Shown one piece after another: positions 47,346-59,489 of a stretch of DNA of 64,000 bases. Origin of the DNA: Vitellaria paradoxa (lineage: Eukaryota > Streptophyta > Magnoliopsida > Ericales > Sapotaceae); the NCBI GenBank assembly GCA_019916065.1, contig CM034237.1, positions 25,726,340 through 25,790,339 of the forward strand, in the 5' to 3' direction. The position numbers were made by a program, and so were the translations under genes. Position 1 is the stretch's first letter. Each line of letters opens with the position of its first letter. The notes below the pieces were generated by a model. The model was not told where the DNA came from, ran no database searches, and saw only the letters and a list, made by a program, of their open reading frames with translations.

Positions 47346-48914
47346 ACTTCTTTTTGTCCCACATCAATAGAATACCACAACTCAACTATAGTTGTGACGT
47401 GTGATCTTTCATCATTGTAAAGTGAACTTGTAGGTTCCTTAAATGGAACCTGCCTCTTTGTTCACTGTAGTTATAAAATTTACTTGAAAAAAATTAATTT
47501 AGGTTGAAAAATAATTTAAAAATTATTAAATATTAATTAAACTTAAAGAATATAATTTATAATAACAACTCTTATTATATTTTAAATTTAAAAATATAAA
47601 AAAAGATAAAATATTATTTAAGCCTGGATATTATTTTTTTCAAAAAAAAAATTTCAAATTTAAATTAGTCATGTCTATAATTTTTAACTGATTGATAACA
47701 CTTAATATTTGTATTATTTTTATAAATTTATATTATCTATATATACCCATGTAATTTTTTTTTATTAAACCAAATTGTTTATGCACTCGCCCTATTTATT
47801 ATTCTACTTTTTATTTTTTTTTTAAGAAATCTTTGAATGAAATACTCTCTTCTTTTTTTATTTTTTAGTACTCTTTTTTCTTTTTACTTCTTTTTGTCTC
47901 GTATCGGTACCTAATCACAATTATTTATATATATTTTTGTCAGTATAACCACTAAGGTTATATTATATGATTGTAACTAATGTGAACTAAGTTAATTAAT
48001 TTTTAAAATAGATTTTTTTTTTGATTAGTAAGAGAGCTTTTGGATTAATGGAATAAGTGTTTACAAAAATCTAGAGGATATTTGGACTAAAATAATTTAT
48101 TAGTTCACTATTGTTGTAAAATTTACGTATTTCAAACATATTTGAAATTAAACTTAAAAATACAAAGAATAATTAGGAATGAAAATAATTTAATAATGAC
48201 TAAATTTTAATTAAATTTAACAATAACAACTCTCAGTATATTTGCGATTTAAAATACAAAAAAACAAATACCTACTATTAATTAGGCTTGAAAGTGCCTA
48301 AATATTAATTATGTTAGAGAATAATTTTTTTTAAGTTCAATTTTAAAATTGAATTAGTTATGTTGACTATCAGTTGAAAACCTGATTAATAATACTCAAT
48401 ATTTGAGTTATTTTTATAAAATAAAATATACAATTAATAAAAAAATATTTTTAACTTAAGTTATTTGTATAAAATCAGTTAAAAAATTATTTTAATATAA
48501 TTAAGATTGATAGTATTTCTAATTTAAGCTAATTTTGTAAACTAAATCAAGAATTAAAGAAAAATAAAAACATATATTAAAATTAACAAATAGTTTGAAA
48601 TAAAAAATAGATCAGGTAGATTAAATAAGTTTGTGATTTAATATATATTTTAGAGCGAATTTTAAATTTTAAAATTAGGTCAAATTGAGATTTAGTAAAA
48701 TATAAAATGTTAGTATTCATATAAAAATTCGACTTTGATTAATTTTGTTAGTTTATTAATATTGACACAAATAAAAAATCTAAATATAAAAAAATAAATT
48801 AAACTATTTTATGAAATTAGGCAACTTTATTAAAATATTTTATAATATATTTAAAAATTATATTTTGTTCACAAAAAATATTATATAATTTTATACATTA
48901 TACGGGTCAATACT
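47346..48914 (+). mobile_element. Probable Helitron-derived AT-rich element
   Basis: The right end, TACGGGTCAATACTAGTT (CTAG at 48911-48914 followed by T), matches the 3' terminus of many plant non-autonomous Helitrons. Upstream, ATACATTATACGGG looks like a hairpin whose left arm decayed by C-to-T and G-to-A changes. The gypsy sequence stops abruptly near 47345 and does not resume. The 5' TC end is not identified. Two AT-rich halves (about 47345-47880 and 47880-48640) share diverged blocks, for example ACTTCTTTTTGTC at 47345 and 47885 and AATAACAACTCT in each. No coding region is present. Confidence 0.4.
47421..47470. repeat. Short hairpin
   Basis: AGGTTCC and GGAACCT flank TTAAAT, and outer GTGAAC and GTTCAC also pair, giving an interrupted stem. 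A second small hairpin (CACAACT/AGTTGTG) lies just upstream at 47382-47402. Role unknown. Confidence 0.6.
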
Positions 48915-51009
48915 AGTTTAAATGTAAAATCATGTTCCTCACCAAGTGTGTGTTTTTAGTGAATGCATCCATTGTAATTGGTGCATTAAGGGTAAGAATA
49001 GTAGATTGTGTATATCTTCGCACCCTTTCTTGTAACCACATTTTACATAGTGGATTTTTTTAATTTTTCTTACCCATGATTTTCTTTTCCTTATTTTTGA
49101 AAAGCTTTGCTTGGTCCTCTTTTTTAGAAATAGAAACTTTCAATTAATAACCCTCATTTTTTTTGCAGAGGATAACCTTAGAAACAAGGAAAACCAAACA
49201 ACAATTCTTTAATCACACTATGCATTAGCAAAATGGAATATACAAGAAAATCCATCCCTTACATACAATACAACATTTTCAAAACTAATTATCGAAAAAT
49301 AAAAAAGATATTTCCAAAACTCCCTTGAAATAGAAATCATCAAAAACAAAAACAAAAATTATCAAACCCCATTTAATAACATTTACATTTACTATTTTTC
49401 TATTTATATTTATAAAATTTTTAAAAATTGATAACAAAAACGTGTTTATTAAATCTATTTTTATTTTTTTTGTTTCAAACAAAATAAAAACTTAAATATA
49501 AAAACGTAAGTAGAAAATGTGTTGGCACTTTTTTTTTTTAAATTTCCCTCTTATAAGCATTTTGTCAATTTTAAAACTTTAACCCTTTTTTCCTACATCA
49601 TATCAAAATGAAATATTTTATTAAATAAAATTATTTTTAATAAATAATATAATTAAATTAATAAAAATGAATTAATTAATTAATTTTGTTAAAAATGAAA
49701 TATTTTATTAAATAAAATTATTTTTAATAAATAATATAATTAAATTAATAAAAATTTATTTATTTATTTATTTTATTTAAAATATGAAATATTTTTTAAT
49801 ACATAACATATTACAATTTAATTAATTAATTTAATTTAATTTACTTTAATTTGTAAATTGTATTAAATATATTTTTATTAAGTATATAATATAATTTACT
49901 TGATTAAATTAATAATTTAATTAATTAATTAATTTTCTTTATTAAATAAATATGAAATATATTTTATTAAATTAGTTTTAATGAATAATATAATAATTTT
50001 AACATATTATTCGTTAAAAATAATTTAATAAAATTAGAAAAAATAATAAAATTAAATGTTTAATTAAAATAAAAATTAAGTGCTATAAACAAAATTATAT
50101 TTTCTGACATAGTTTAAATTTTCATTTCAGGTAAAAAGTTCAACAAAAAAACAAAAACTAAAAAGATATAAACAATTAAATATAAAAAAAATTAACAATA
50201 TTACCAAGTTTGCCTAAGGATGCCGCCATAAAGGGAGCAAGACTTAACCTTGTCACCAGTTTGTAATGCCCCGGGTAACCCGCGGAAAACTACTTAGGAA
50301 ATTTGTGTTTTCTTTACTCAATTTTTATATTTTTCACATTACGAGATTGTTATATTTGTTTTTGTTTTATTTAGGTGTCACTTGGTTTGTATTTCTATTT
50401 TTTATCTTTTATTTTTTTTTATTTTATTTGTTTTATGTTTTGAAAATTTCAAAATTAGAAAAATAGAAAACACATTTGATTTGATATTTTTTATTTTCTG
50501 TATTTTGAGATTTTTTTTTATTTCGGGTTGAAAATGCTTAAAACGACTTTTTGCTATTTTGTGTTTCATGTGTAAACCTATTTTATATTTTCTAAAACAG
50601 ATTTTAAAAACACAGTAACCAAATATGTTTTAAATTGTTTTCTTTATTTTCAAAATTACAAAATATAAAATAGACTTAAAACAAATATACCAAATGACAC
50701 TTTAATTGTTTATTGATTCATATTTCATAATTAATAAGGAAGAAATTTTATATTTGAATTAAATTTCAAAAATGCATCAACTTGTTGCAGTTATCCTCAC
50801 CTTACCGTTCCTAGTAGTTGTTGCATTTGTCATTAAAATCTACAGGCCAACACAGCTTAGCTGTAACATTGAAACTTAACAACGTTCTTGCTCTTATTAT
50901 CTCAAAACACTGATAATTTTACTCTTCTCTCTCTCTCTCTCTTTTTTTTTTTTTTTTCATGTGTAACACCCAGAAATTAAGCCAGAGTCTTTAAAAATAG
51001 AGCATATAC
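48915..51009. other. AT-rich intergenic DNA downstream of the MATE remnant
   Basis: No supported gene. Contains an 87-bp tandem duplication (49605-49778), (TAAT)n-rich stretches and a CT microsatellite with poly-T (about 50926-50957). The remaining MATE exons would be expected here or further left but are not recognisable. Confidence 0.5.
49605..49778. repeat. 87-bp AT-rich tandem duplication
   Basis: AAAATGAAATATTTTATTAA and the following 50-odd bases recur with an 87-bp shift (starts at 49605 and 49692), nearly identical over 65 bases. Confidence 0.85.
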
Positions 51010-54008
51010 CTTGCAGCTGCATTGAACCTAACTGAAATCATGCAGACCCATCCAGATATCGTCATACTGCACATGATAGCCACAGTTGGCAATTCAGATA
51101 ACCAACTTAATTAATACAAGCGCGCGCGCACACTACACATAAAAAAAGAGCAGCTTTAAACATCATATTTATGGGGCATTTGGTAAACAAAAAAAAAAAA
51201 AAAAAATCGAACTTTTACAAACTTCTTGTTCAGTTTTGTTTTTCATGCTTTTATTTTTAAATTTCAAAATTTATAAATTTTTGTCAATTTTTATAAATTT
51301 TTGTCAACTTTTATTAATTTTTATTAATTTTCTAAATATTTTAGCAACTTTTCTGATTAGAACCATTCAAACAAATAAGTGAAATTACGTTCAAATGGGT
51401 CCGATCAAAATTTTTGGATTGTGTGAACCAAATACCAAAATATTGAAACACTACTCACTTTTTTCTCATTATTTATATTTCAAACCACCTCTTGGAAATT
51501 TCTGCGAACCGAAAAAAAAAAAAAAAAGAAATTTCTGCAAACCAAAGGCCACTTTAATCCGTTCAGTGAAAAGGTAAGCAAGCTTCTATACTGATTTTGG
51601 GTTCGGACAATTTAAAAACACATTTGTAAGATTTGTAAGTTTTGCTAGAAAATTAACCGGATTAGGCCAATATTGTGTATGTCTAATCAAGTTAATATTA
51701 TAAAGGCAGAAAGGGGTCCGGCTTGCTAACCGAACAGAGAGAGAGTCCAAGGCAATCTCCCGATTTTCACGCAATCCAGCAATCAACACAGGTATTTGAA
51801 AATACCAAGTCTCCGAGCACAGCATCACCCCAGAAGCCGTAGACAGTTTCAAGAAATCCCAGAGTCCATAAAACGCCTGAATGCTGAACCCTCTCCACGT
51901 GCGCTCGCATCTATCGCTCATCAAAATGTATACAAACTGGGCCACGACCACAATCCACCACGACAAACTCAATATCAGGGACGCCCCTGGTAGCCCCAAA
52001 CCCCAGCTTGAACACCACAAGCCACGTCAGCACTAGGTGCATGACGAGGGTGACCACGGGGATGCTGGCACTGGGGGTGACAATGATCTGCGCTTGCAAG
52101 AATTTTTGGATGGGAAATTGGCGGCGTAGGCGAAGATTTGTGGGATTAGACCGTAGACGAAAAGGGCAGCAGCAGAGGCTATGGCTGTTCTCTCGCCGAG
52201 TAAGAGCAAGAGAGGTTTGGAGAATATGTAGATGAAAGCTAGTGGAATTCCTATTGCCATTAGAAGGATGGTCGGTCTTTGCAAATACATGCCTAGCATT
52301 TCATACTTTTGAGCTCCGTATGCTTGCCCACACAGTGTCTCCACTGCACTTCCCATTCCAAAGCTGTATGTGTGTATATATATGTAAAGGAAACAATTAA
52401 TATAGCATGTATACCATTTACTTTAATTACAATGAAATTTAATAACTTTTTTAATGCAATTTTATTGTCGTTTTTTGATTGTTTGAAATCAGTTATTCAT
52501 GCAATTGGATAGATTCAAAATGATATCCCATAACATTCAATCCAAATGGTTAAAATTGAGACATACTTTGGCCATTTATATGTGATTGGATAATACTTAC
52601 TAAGGTTAAAGAAAAATTTTACGAGACAACACAAGGCAAATTATACTTTTATGTTATCACCTCTCAAGTCATTAAGAAGTAATATTTTCATAAGTTGGGT
52701 GCAGTAAAAATGAAAATATTAATACTAATATATGATAATAGAAGAAAAATAGGATAAGATACGAATATAACTTAAAAGAATTTGATATGACACTGTAAAA
52801 GAGAAATGTCCAAAAAAAAAAAAAAAAAATACCGCTTAAGATGGATTATTCATGATCATTATAGACCTAAGGATGCCTTACTAGAAAGAGAGTCTATTAA
52901 AGTAAAAAAGAGTAAATAAGATAAAAAGTAAATCTAAAATTGTATAGAATAAAATTATTAAAAAATATTTAATTTCATACAATTTCATGAAAAATATATT
53001 TCATAATGAATTCAACAAGAAAATTCATGTATTCCACCTAATTAGCTTGAAACTAAAGTTTTGTTTGGTTTTTGAAAGGTTTCAATTTTTTTTTTTTTTT
53101 TTAACTTTTATATAAATGTTTCAAATGAAATTTATTTTTTTTAAAACATGTAATTTTTAATTGTGTTAACTATATTCGGAAAAAAAAAATAAAACAATTC
53201 GTACCCATTAGAATAAAAGTTAGGAAAAAAGTTTCATTATTTTTATTTAAGCAAATAACTTTTATCTAAACGGATATAAATTTTTTATCTTTTATTTTTT
53301 TTGACAAGTATTGTTAATATGTCTAAAAGTTATAAATTTTAAAATAAAAATCAAATTTTAATGTGTGTTTGGAGTGATAAAAAATGAGAAAAAAAGAGAT
53401 AAAGTGAGAAAAGTTGTGAGTTCGTAATGCGTACAGTGAAAGAAAAAAATTGATGTGACAAAAATTTATAAAAATTTATAAAATTTTTAAAAATTTTTTA
53501 AAACTCCAAACGGTACCTTAATTAAAAACAGTAGTAGAAAACCAAACAAAGCTAACAAAAAAAGCTGGAATTTCTTTGTAACGAAAGAAAGCGTAATACT
53601 TATAGTTTTTCTAACCTTTTTATTACATTTTAAAGACTGAAAATTTTTAACAATTTAACTTTCTTTTTGGAATATATATATATGTATAGAGAGAGAAAGA
53701 GAGAGAGAGAGAACCATGACACCACAGGCAAAGATTTGGATGCCATTGTTGCCCAGAGCAGCAGCAGCATACGGCAGATTACCAAGGTGGCTGCAGAAGA
53801 TTTGGGTGGCCATGGAAGTAACGCTGTTGAGCAAGTAAACTACGATCGCTGGAGCTGCAAGGTTGAAGAGAGTGTTGAGCTCGATGGTTCTGGCCGCTCT
53901 CAGACGCTGAAAGAATGACAACCTCGTATCCGATAGAACATCTTCCAGAGCAAAGCTCGACATCCTTTGATTCATCCGCTCACCCTCTTCAGCAGATGCA
54001 GATCCCAT
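51010..54008 (-). pseudogene. MATE/DTX multidrug-and-toxin-extrusion transporter remnant, exons 1-3
   Basis: Exon 1: 54008-53715 (ATG at 54008; [40 protein letters not shown]). Exon 2: 52363-51731 ([64 protein letters not shown]-like [23 protein letters not shown]). Exon 3: 51066-51010 (MTISGWVCMISVRFNAAA). Splice sites are GT-AG and phases fit. Best match by eye is the plant DTX33-35 group of vacuolar or plasma-membrane H+-coupled exporters. Damage: an extra base near 52361, a lost base near 52114 and an extra base in a C run near 51995 shift the frame. Exons after the third are not found. About half of a 12-TM protein is covered, so it cannot work. Confidence 0.88.
53685..53712. repeat. (GA)n microsatellite at the MATE exon 1 donor
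   Basis: GA-rich run directly beside the exon 1 splice donor, inside intron 1; a CT run also lies just before the exon 1 ATG (54009-54033). Confidence 0.8.
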
Positions 54009-54149
54009 ACTCTCTCTCTCTCCCTCTCTCTCTTGCGTTTGTAAAAGGATGACTATGAACCTCAAGGATTCTCTAGTGCAGGTTTGATTTGGCTCTGCCA
54101 CCTGGAGACCACTCAGTGCCCGTACAAAAAAATTATTTAGACAAAACAA

Positions 54150-55211
54150 GAAACTTAGAGGGAGTTGGGTTGATAAAAGAATGAGATAAAAAGTATAATA
54201 AAAATAAAAAAATATAATATAATAGTGGAATGTAAAAATTTTGAATTAAAAAAATATTAAAAATAATTAAAATTAATAAATTTTTGATAATTTTTTATTG
54301 TGTCATACAGGACATTTGTGAATGAACGCCGCATTAACGTTTACCAGTCAAAACACTTGGGACACCGTTGAGTATGATGGCGACTGCCAATACCGCGCTG
54401 GCAAACTCTTACGGAGTCTCGTGCAAATCGATAATAATAATATAATAATATAAAATGATAAAAAGGCCCTAGTGTCACAATCACAACAGAAAATGAAGCA
54501 ACCGTCCGTTGCAGAGAAGGCTCAGCATTGTTCATTCTGAGGGTTGGTTTGGCGCGGAAAAAGAATAATAAAAAAGGGTAAAAAATATAATTTGAAAAAA
54601 TTTTTGATAATATATATTTTTTATTAAATAAATTAACTAATTTAATTATTTATTTGAAATAAATTATGATATATATTACTTATTAATTTAATTATATTAT
54701 TTATTAAAAATAATTTTAATTTAATAAAATATCAGAATAAATTAATTTATCTTAATATAATGTAACAAAAATGGACAAAATATTAAAATTGATAAAATAT
54801 TTATAACAGAAAAAAATGGGTGAACATATTTTTTTTTTATTTTTTCAGTTTAAGTTTTTATTTTTTTTAAAATAAAAAAAATATAAATAGATTTAATAAA
54901 TATATTTCTACTATTAATTTACAAAATTTTAAAAACAGAAAAATAGAAGCCTAGATGATATTAGAATACTTTTTTTTTTTTTTTATAAGTATTGGGAGCC
55001 ATTCACGTAACTCGATTGATTAGCCATTGAAATGGCCGAGAATGTTAAAAGAGTAATGTTAGAAATGTAAAAGTGTTAGTTGAAATTCATTTACTGTCCT
55101 AATACATCTCAGAGACCGAACAACGTACGGATGTAATATTGTTTTTGGAGAGACAGAGAGAGAGAGAGTTGGTTTTCTAGCTTTGTCCGATTGTTTACTT
55201 TGTACCTTCCG
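54150..55211. other. MATE upstream / AT-rich intergenic
   Basis: No gene recognised. The part next to 54150 would be the MATE promoter; no clear TATA box is assigned. AT-rich tracts occur at 54590-54960 and a short GA run near 55152. Confidence 0.4.
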
Positions 55212-56648
55212 AGTACTGGGTTGAGGGTGCGTCCTGCGCCCAATGCTCCGATGCAAAACGTGAACGGTTAGATTGTTTTAAAAGAAATTTAACGGTTGTT
55301 ATTTATATTTAATTTTTCTTTTTCATTCTTTATTCCACTTCTCTCATTCATTCTCTCTATCTTACACTAAATTTTATTAGCATTTAAAATTATTTTTTAA
55401 ATTATAATTCTTTACTAATAAAAATTAAAATACTTTTTGAAAAATAAAAATAATAAAAAATAAAAGATTAATAATTGAAAATAAAGAAAAAGAAATAGTA
55501 AATTTGTCATTCATCAAACAAATTGCACACTCTCGTATTTAAAAAAAAAATTATTTGTTCAAAATTTTTAATTTAAATGTTTTTTAAACAAAAAAAATCA
55601 TATTCTCATATTTTATGTAGACTTTCATATTTAGATTTTTTTTTAAATTTAGAATAATTTTACTCTATTAATGACTAAGGCGGAGTTGGCGTGTGCATTA
55701 CATTATTAGAGTCTATTAAAAAATGTGATATTTTTTAGAAATAATAAAATAAAATAAAATTTATCTATACGCAATTCATTTGGTGAATGACAAATTTACT
55801 ATATCTTTTTTTTATTTTTAGTTGCTAACCTATTATTTTTTATTATTTTTATTGTGCAAAAAAATTTAAATGTATACATTAAAAAATATAGACCCCAGAT
55901 CAAAGAGGAGATCGACCCCAGATCAAAGAGGAGGCTGAAAAAGGTTGAGGGTAAATTTTATTAATATAAATTTAAATATTTTTTGCAAAATAAAAATAAT
56001 AAAAAATAATAGATTAGCAACTAAAAATAAAAAAAGATATAGTAAATTTGTCATTCACCAAACGAATTGCGTATAGATAAATTTTATTTTATTTTATTAT
56101 TTCTAAAAAATACCACATTTTTTACTGGACTCTCATAATGCAATGCACATGCCAACTCCGTCTTAGTTATTAATAGAGTAAAAATATTCTAAATTTAAAA
56201 AAAAAAAATCTAAATATGAAAGTCTACATAAAATATGAGAATATGATTTTTTTTTTGTTTAAAAATCATTTAAATTAAAAAATTTGAACACATAAATTTT
56301 TTTTTTAAATATGAGAGTGTGCAATTTGTTTGATGAATGACAAATTTACTATTTCTTTTTCTTTATTTTCAATTATTAATCTTTTATTTTTTATTTTTTA
56401 CTTTTCAAAAAGTATTTTAATTTATATTAATAAAGAATTATAATTTAAAAAATAATTTTAAATGCTAATAAAATTTAGTGTAAGATAGAGGGAATGAACA
56501 AAAGAAGTGGAATAAGGAATGAAAAAGAAAAACTAAATATAAATAACAACCGTTAAATTTCTTCCGAAACAATCCAACCGCTCACGTTTTGCACTGGAGC
56601 ATGCTCCGGTGCATTGGGCACCGGACGCACCCTCAACCCCCAAGTACT
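55212..56648. repeat. Giant imperfect inverted repeat, arms about 660-680 bp, loop about 96 bp
   Basis: Left arm about 55212-55871 and right arm about 55968-56648 are reverse complements with scattered mismatches and small indels. Outer ends: AGTACT...GGTTGAGGGTGCGTCC and GGACGCACCCTCAACC...AGTACT. The motif AGTAAATTTGTCATTCA appears four times in alternating orientation (about 55498, 55783, 56041, 56335), so each arm is itself partly palindromic. The loop has a 20-bp direct repeat (GACCCCAGATCAAAGAGGAG at 55891 and 55914). No ORF is present. It could be a foldback or MITE-like element or two head-to-head copies. No clear target duplication is seen. Confidence 0.92.
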
Positions 56649-57290
56649 AGGTCTGATCTTCACCTCTTGTCTAGGCCTTTTGGTGTTGTCTAAAACCAAG
56701 ATTTTTAGATAACCCATCGAAAAAATAAAATAAAATAAAATAAAGACTTCCTTTAAAGCTTTCCGTACATAATGCTTGGTGAAGGAGGGGAAGGAAGTGT
56801 GTAAGTGGAAAAGTAGGAGAAAAGAAAAAAAATATATGTGCATGTATATGTTATAATTTTTTTTTTGAATTGAAAATTATTTTAAAAAATTAAATTCCAC
56901 TTTTTGTAATTATTATCACTTTTTTTCTCTTTTTTTTATCCCCCTTTCTTTTTCTTCCTTTTTCACCTATTACCACCCAAAAGTGAGAAAAAAATGGTGG
57001 GCCCAAAACCCTCTTTTCCTTCTTCTCTTTCTTCCTTTCTTCCTTTCCTTCTATTTATCTCTCCAACCAAACTAAGGAAAGGGATGATAATCTCTCTTTT
57101 CCCTTTCATCCCTCCTATTTTCCACCAAAACAAAACGGTATCGTAGAATTAATTATCGAGGAAATCGAACAAATATTTCCTGTTAAAGTCTTATCATTGT
57201 AAGTGTAACTTGAACAAAATTACTTGGATCGAGTTTAATGAGAGCAAGCTATTGTCGGAGAGTGGATCGAATTAAACACTCAAACACTCA
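56649..57290. other. Spacer; its right part is probably the end of the copia-B 3' LTR
   Basis: No gene. The last 100-120 bp before the MULE (about 57180-57290, on the - strand GAGTGTTTGAGTGTTTAATT...) should be the distal part of the LTR that the MULE entered; its end could not be fixed. Confidence 0.4.
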
Positions 57291-57299
57291 TATTTTTTA

Positions 57300-57405
57300 A
57301 GGTTAATTACTTTTACACCCTTTACTTTGGCCCATTTTGCACTTTACCCCTCAACTTAAAAAATAAGCATTAATATCCCCTGTACTGTGCATAAAAGTGC
57401 AACAA
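57300..57405 (+). repeat. MULE left TIR
   Basis: Shares blocks CTTTTACACC, GGCCCATTTT and ACTTTACCCCTCA with the right TIR in inverse orientation. Confidence 0.92.
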
Positions 57406-59489
57406 CATACAAATTCGTGAGTTTTAACTGTACGTGGCTTACATGCATATCAGTCTGAGACGTTGGCTGAAAGTATCAATTTGAAATAACTAAACTACCC
57501 TAAAGGCTTAACAAAACGGAGACTGCATGAAATTTTTCCATGGTCATTCTTCTTTCGGCCAAAAATACTAATCGCGAGCTGCGAGCTGCTGTGGGACAGT
57601 AAAGGAGGGTCGCAAATTCAACATAGAAAGAAAGACAATGTCGTCTTCTTCCCAATCTTCTTGTTCAAGCTTTTCTGTACAAAAATGTTATTGTGGTGTA
57701 GTGGCTCCCATATGAATATCATGGACTAAAGCTAACATGGGCAGGAGGTTTTAGATTGTGGAAGATATGGAAGATTAGGGGTAAGTTTTTTTGGGTTCGA
57801 AATTTTTAATTTTTTAATTTTTGGGCATGAATTTTTGGGTTTGAATTTTTGAATTTTTGTAATGGATGAGTTAGGCAAATTGGTATGGACGAGTTTGCAC
57901 TGCTCTATCATTGCTGCACTGTCTAGCAACAACAAACCCAACCTTTATTACCAAATAACAGAGGGGCAAAATAATTTAAAAAAGACCACAACACATAATA
58001 TTTAAAAGTTGATTTCACCATTGTCTAGTAGCATGAACACTGCCTTCATTGTCCAAAAATAGAGCTCAAAACATACCACTAACAACTGACATTCCACCCC
58101 ACAACCTACATTTCATCATCTGGTATGCCAAAAATAACACAAAATAGAAAACAATCACTGGCCAAAATCAATTGGTAATGCCTAAATGAACACAAGATAA
58201 CTCGAATTTAGGTAACTTCTAACAACCAAGCAAAAAAACTAAGCAAATATCATATTAGTGGAGCTGTTTCAATTCTTTACAAAATATGGGTTGCACACTA
58301 TGGGCAGCAAAGTTACTATAATTCTATCATTTCTATCTATAATTTTATCCCTTACAAAAATATAGTTCAACACAGTAGTTTTTTTTTTTTTTGGATACAA
58401 AAGAACATCAGCTTCACAAAAAACACAGCAGTTTTTTTCCTTTACAAAAGAATATCAGCTTCGTCGCAAAAATAGCTGCAGCTTTACAAAACTCCACAAG
58501 TCAATAACACAAATTTAAATTTAAAATAGTTGTCGGTCTTCAAACAGTCAGCTTAAATCGATTGGTTGCTCAAATCTATCTCTGTCCCCATTAGTCCTAC
58601 CTCAAAGTAGTTCAATTGATCTTGTCCTCAATGAATACCTTTTCCCACCATAAGTTGGCAATTAGTTGGCTACAAAGTAAACAACGTTTAGTTCAAATGT
58701 ATGAAAACACAATTGACATAATATAATGAACAAGCAACTTCTAATTTATCTACCTGTGAATAAGATCTAGCTTGGGAAGCAGAAGCAACTATTGATGGTG
58801 GCATTTGAGGAGTTGGCTATGTCTGTGCACTGCCAGCCTGAGCATCCCAGAAAACACACATTTTTAGTTTTAGAATTTAACACATTTCCAAAATAATAGA
58901 TTATAAACAGACAACAAAATTAAAAAAAAAAGAAACTCCTCATCATAAACAGATTATGAAGAGCTTCAAAAGTAGTTTTACAAACAATTTTAAACCAACA
59001 AATCACTAACAAAAACAGAAACACATAGCAGTTTCACAAGAAATTATAAACAAGCCAAAATGGTAAAAACATATTTCTAAGCAAATTAAAAGCATATTCA
59101 GTACCTAAGAAGTAGCCATTTTTGTCTGACAGTCATTGCTTACTACTGTATGTCTACTAGTAACCTAGCTTAACACAATAAATCACAGTTTTGCACCAAT
59201 TAAAAATCGACTAGAAACAAACCACCAACTAACAATCATCTGGTAGCAAATAGGAGAGATAGGTTTTAGAAATTTTAGGATACTTGTTTAAACCTTCTTA
59301 ATGTAGGTGGCACTTGAGGAGCATTTTGTGTTTAGGAATCAATTGGCACTTGAGGATCAATCTGTGGCACCTGAGGATCAACACAATAAAACAAATGATA
59401 TCAAATTAAATGCATAATGAAATTTATTAACACATTTTACAAAAAATAGAATAAAAAATTGATGAAGATGTAGTTCACCTGCTCAGTTT
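57406..59489. other. MULE 3' non-coding region
   Basis: About 2 kb between the left TIR and the transposase 3' end, with no second gene recognised. A GAGGATCAA/GGCACTTGAGGA-type short repeat occurs at about 59305-59380. Confidence 0.5.

Noticed and set aside
47358..47368. GTCCCACATCA resembles the upstream sequence element of plant U-snRNA genes.
   Set aside because: No matching TATA box or snRNA sequence follows, and a one-mismatch match is expected by chance in 64 kb.
50772..50879. A 35-codon ORF on the + strand with a strongly hydrophobic stretch.
   Set aside because: Short, no homology recognised, lies in AT-rich DNA opposite the MATE strand; probably chance.
52008..52235. + strand ORFs over the MATE exon 2.
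   Set aside because: Complement of the MATE coding strand; no own homology.
55201..56660. MULE-type 9-bp target duplication at the giant inverted repeat.
   Set aside because: Sequences outside the arms do not match directly; the apparent matches are part of the inverted repeat.
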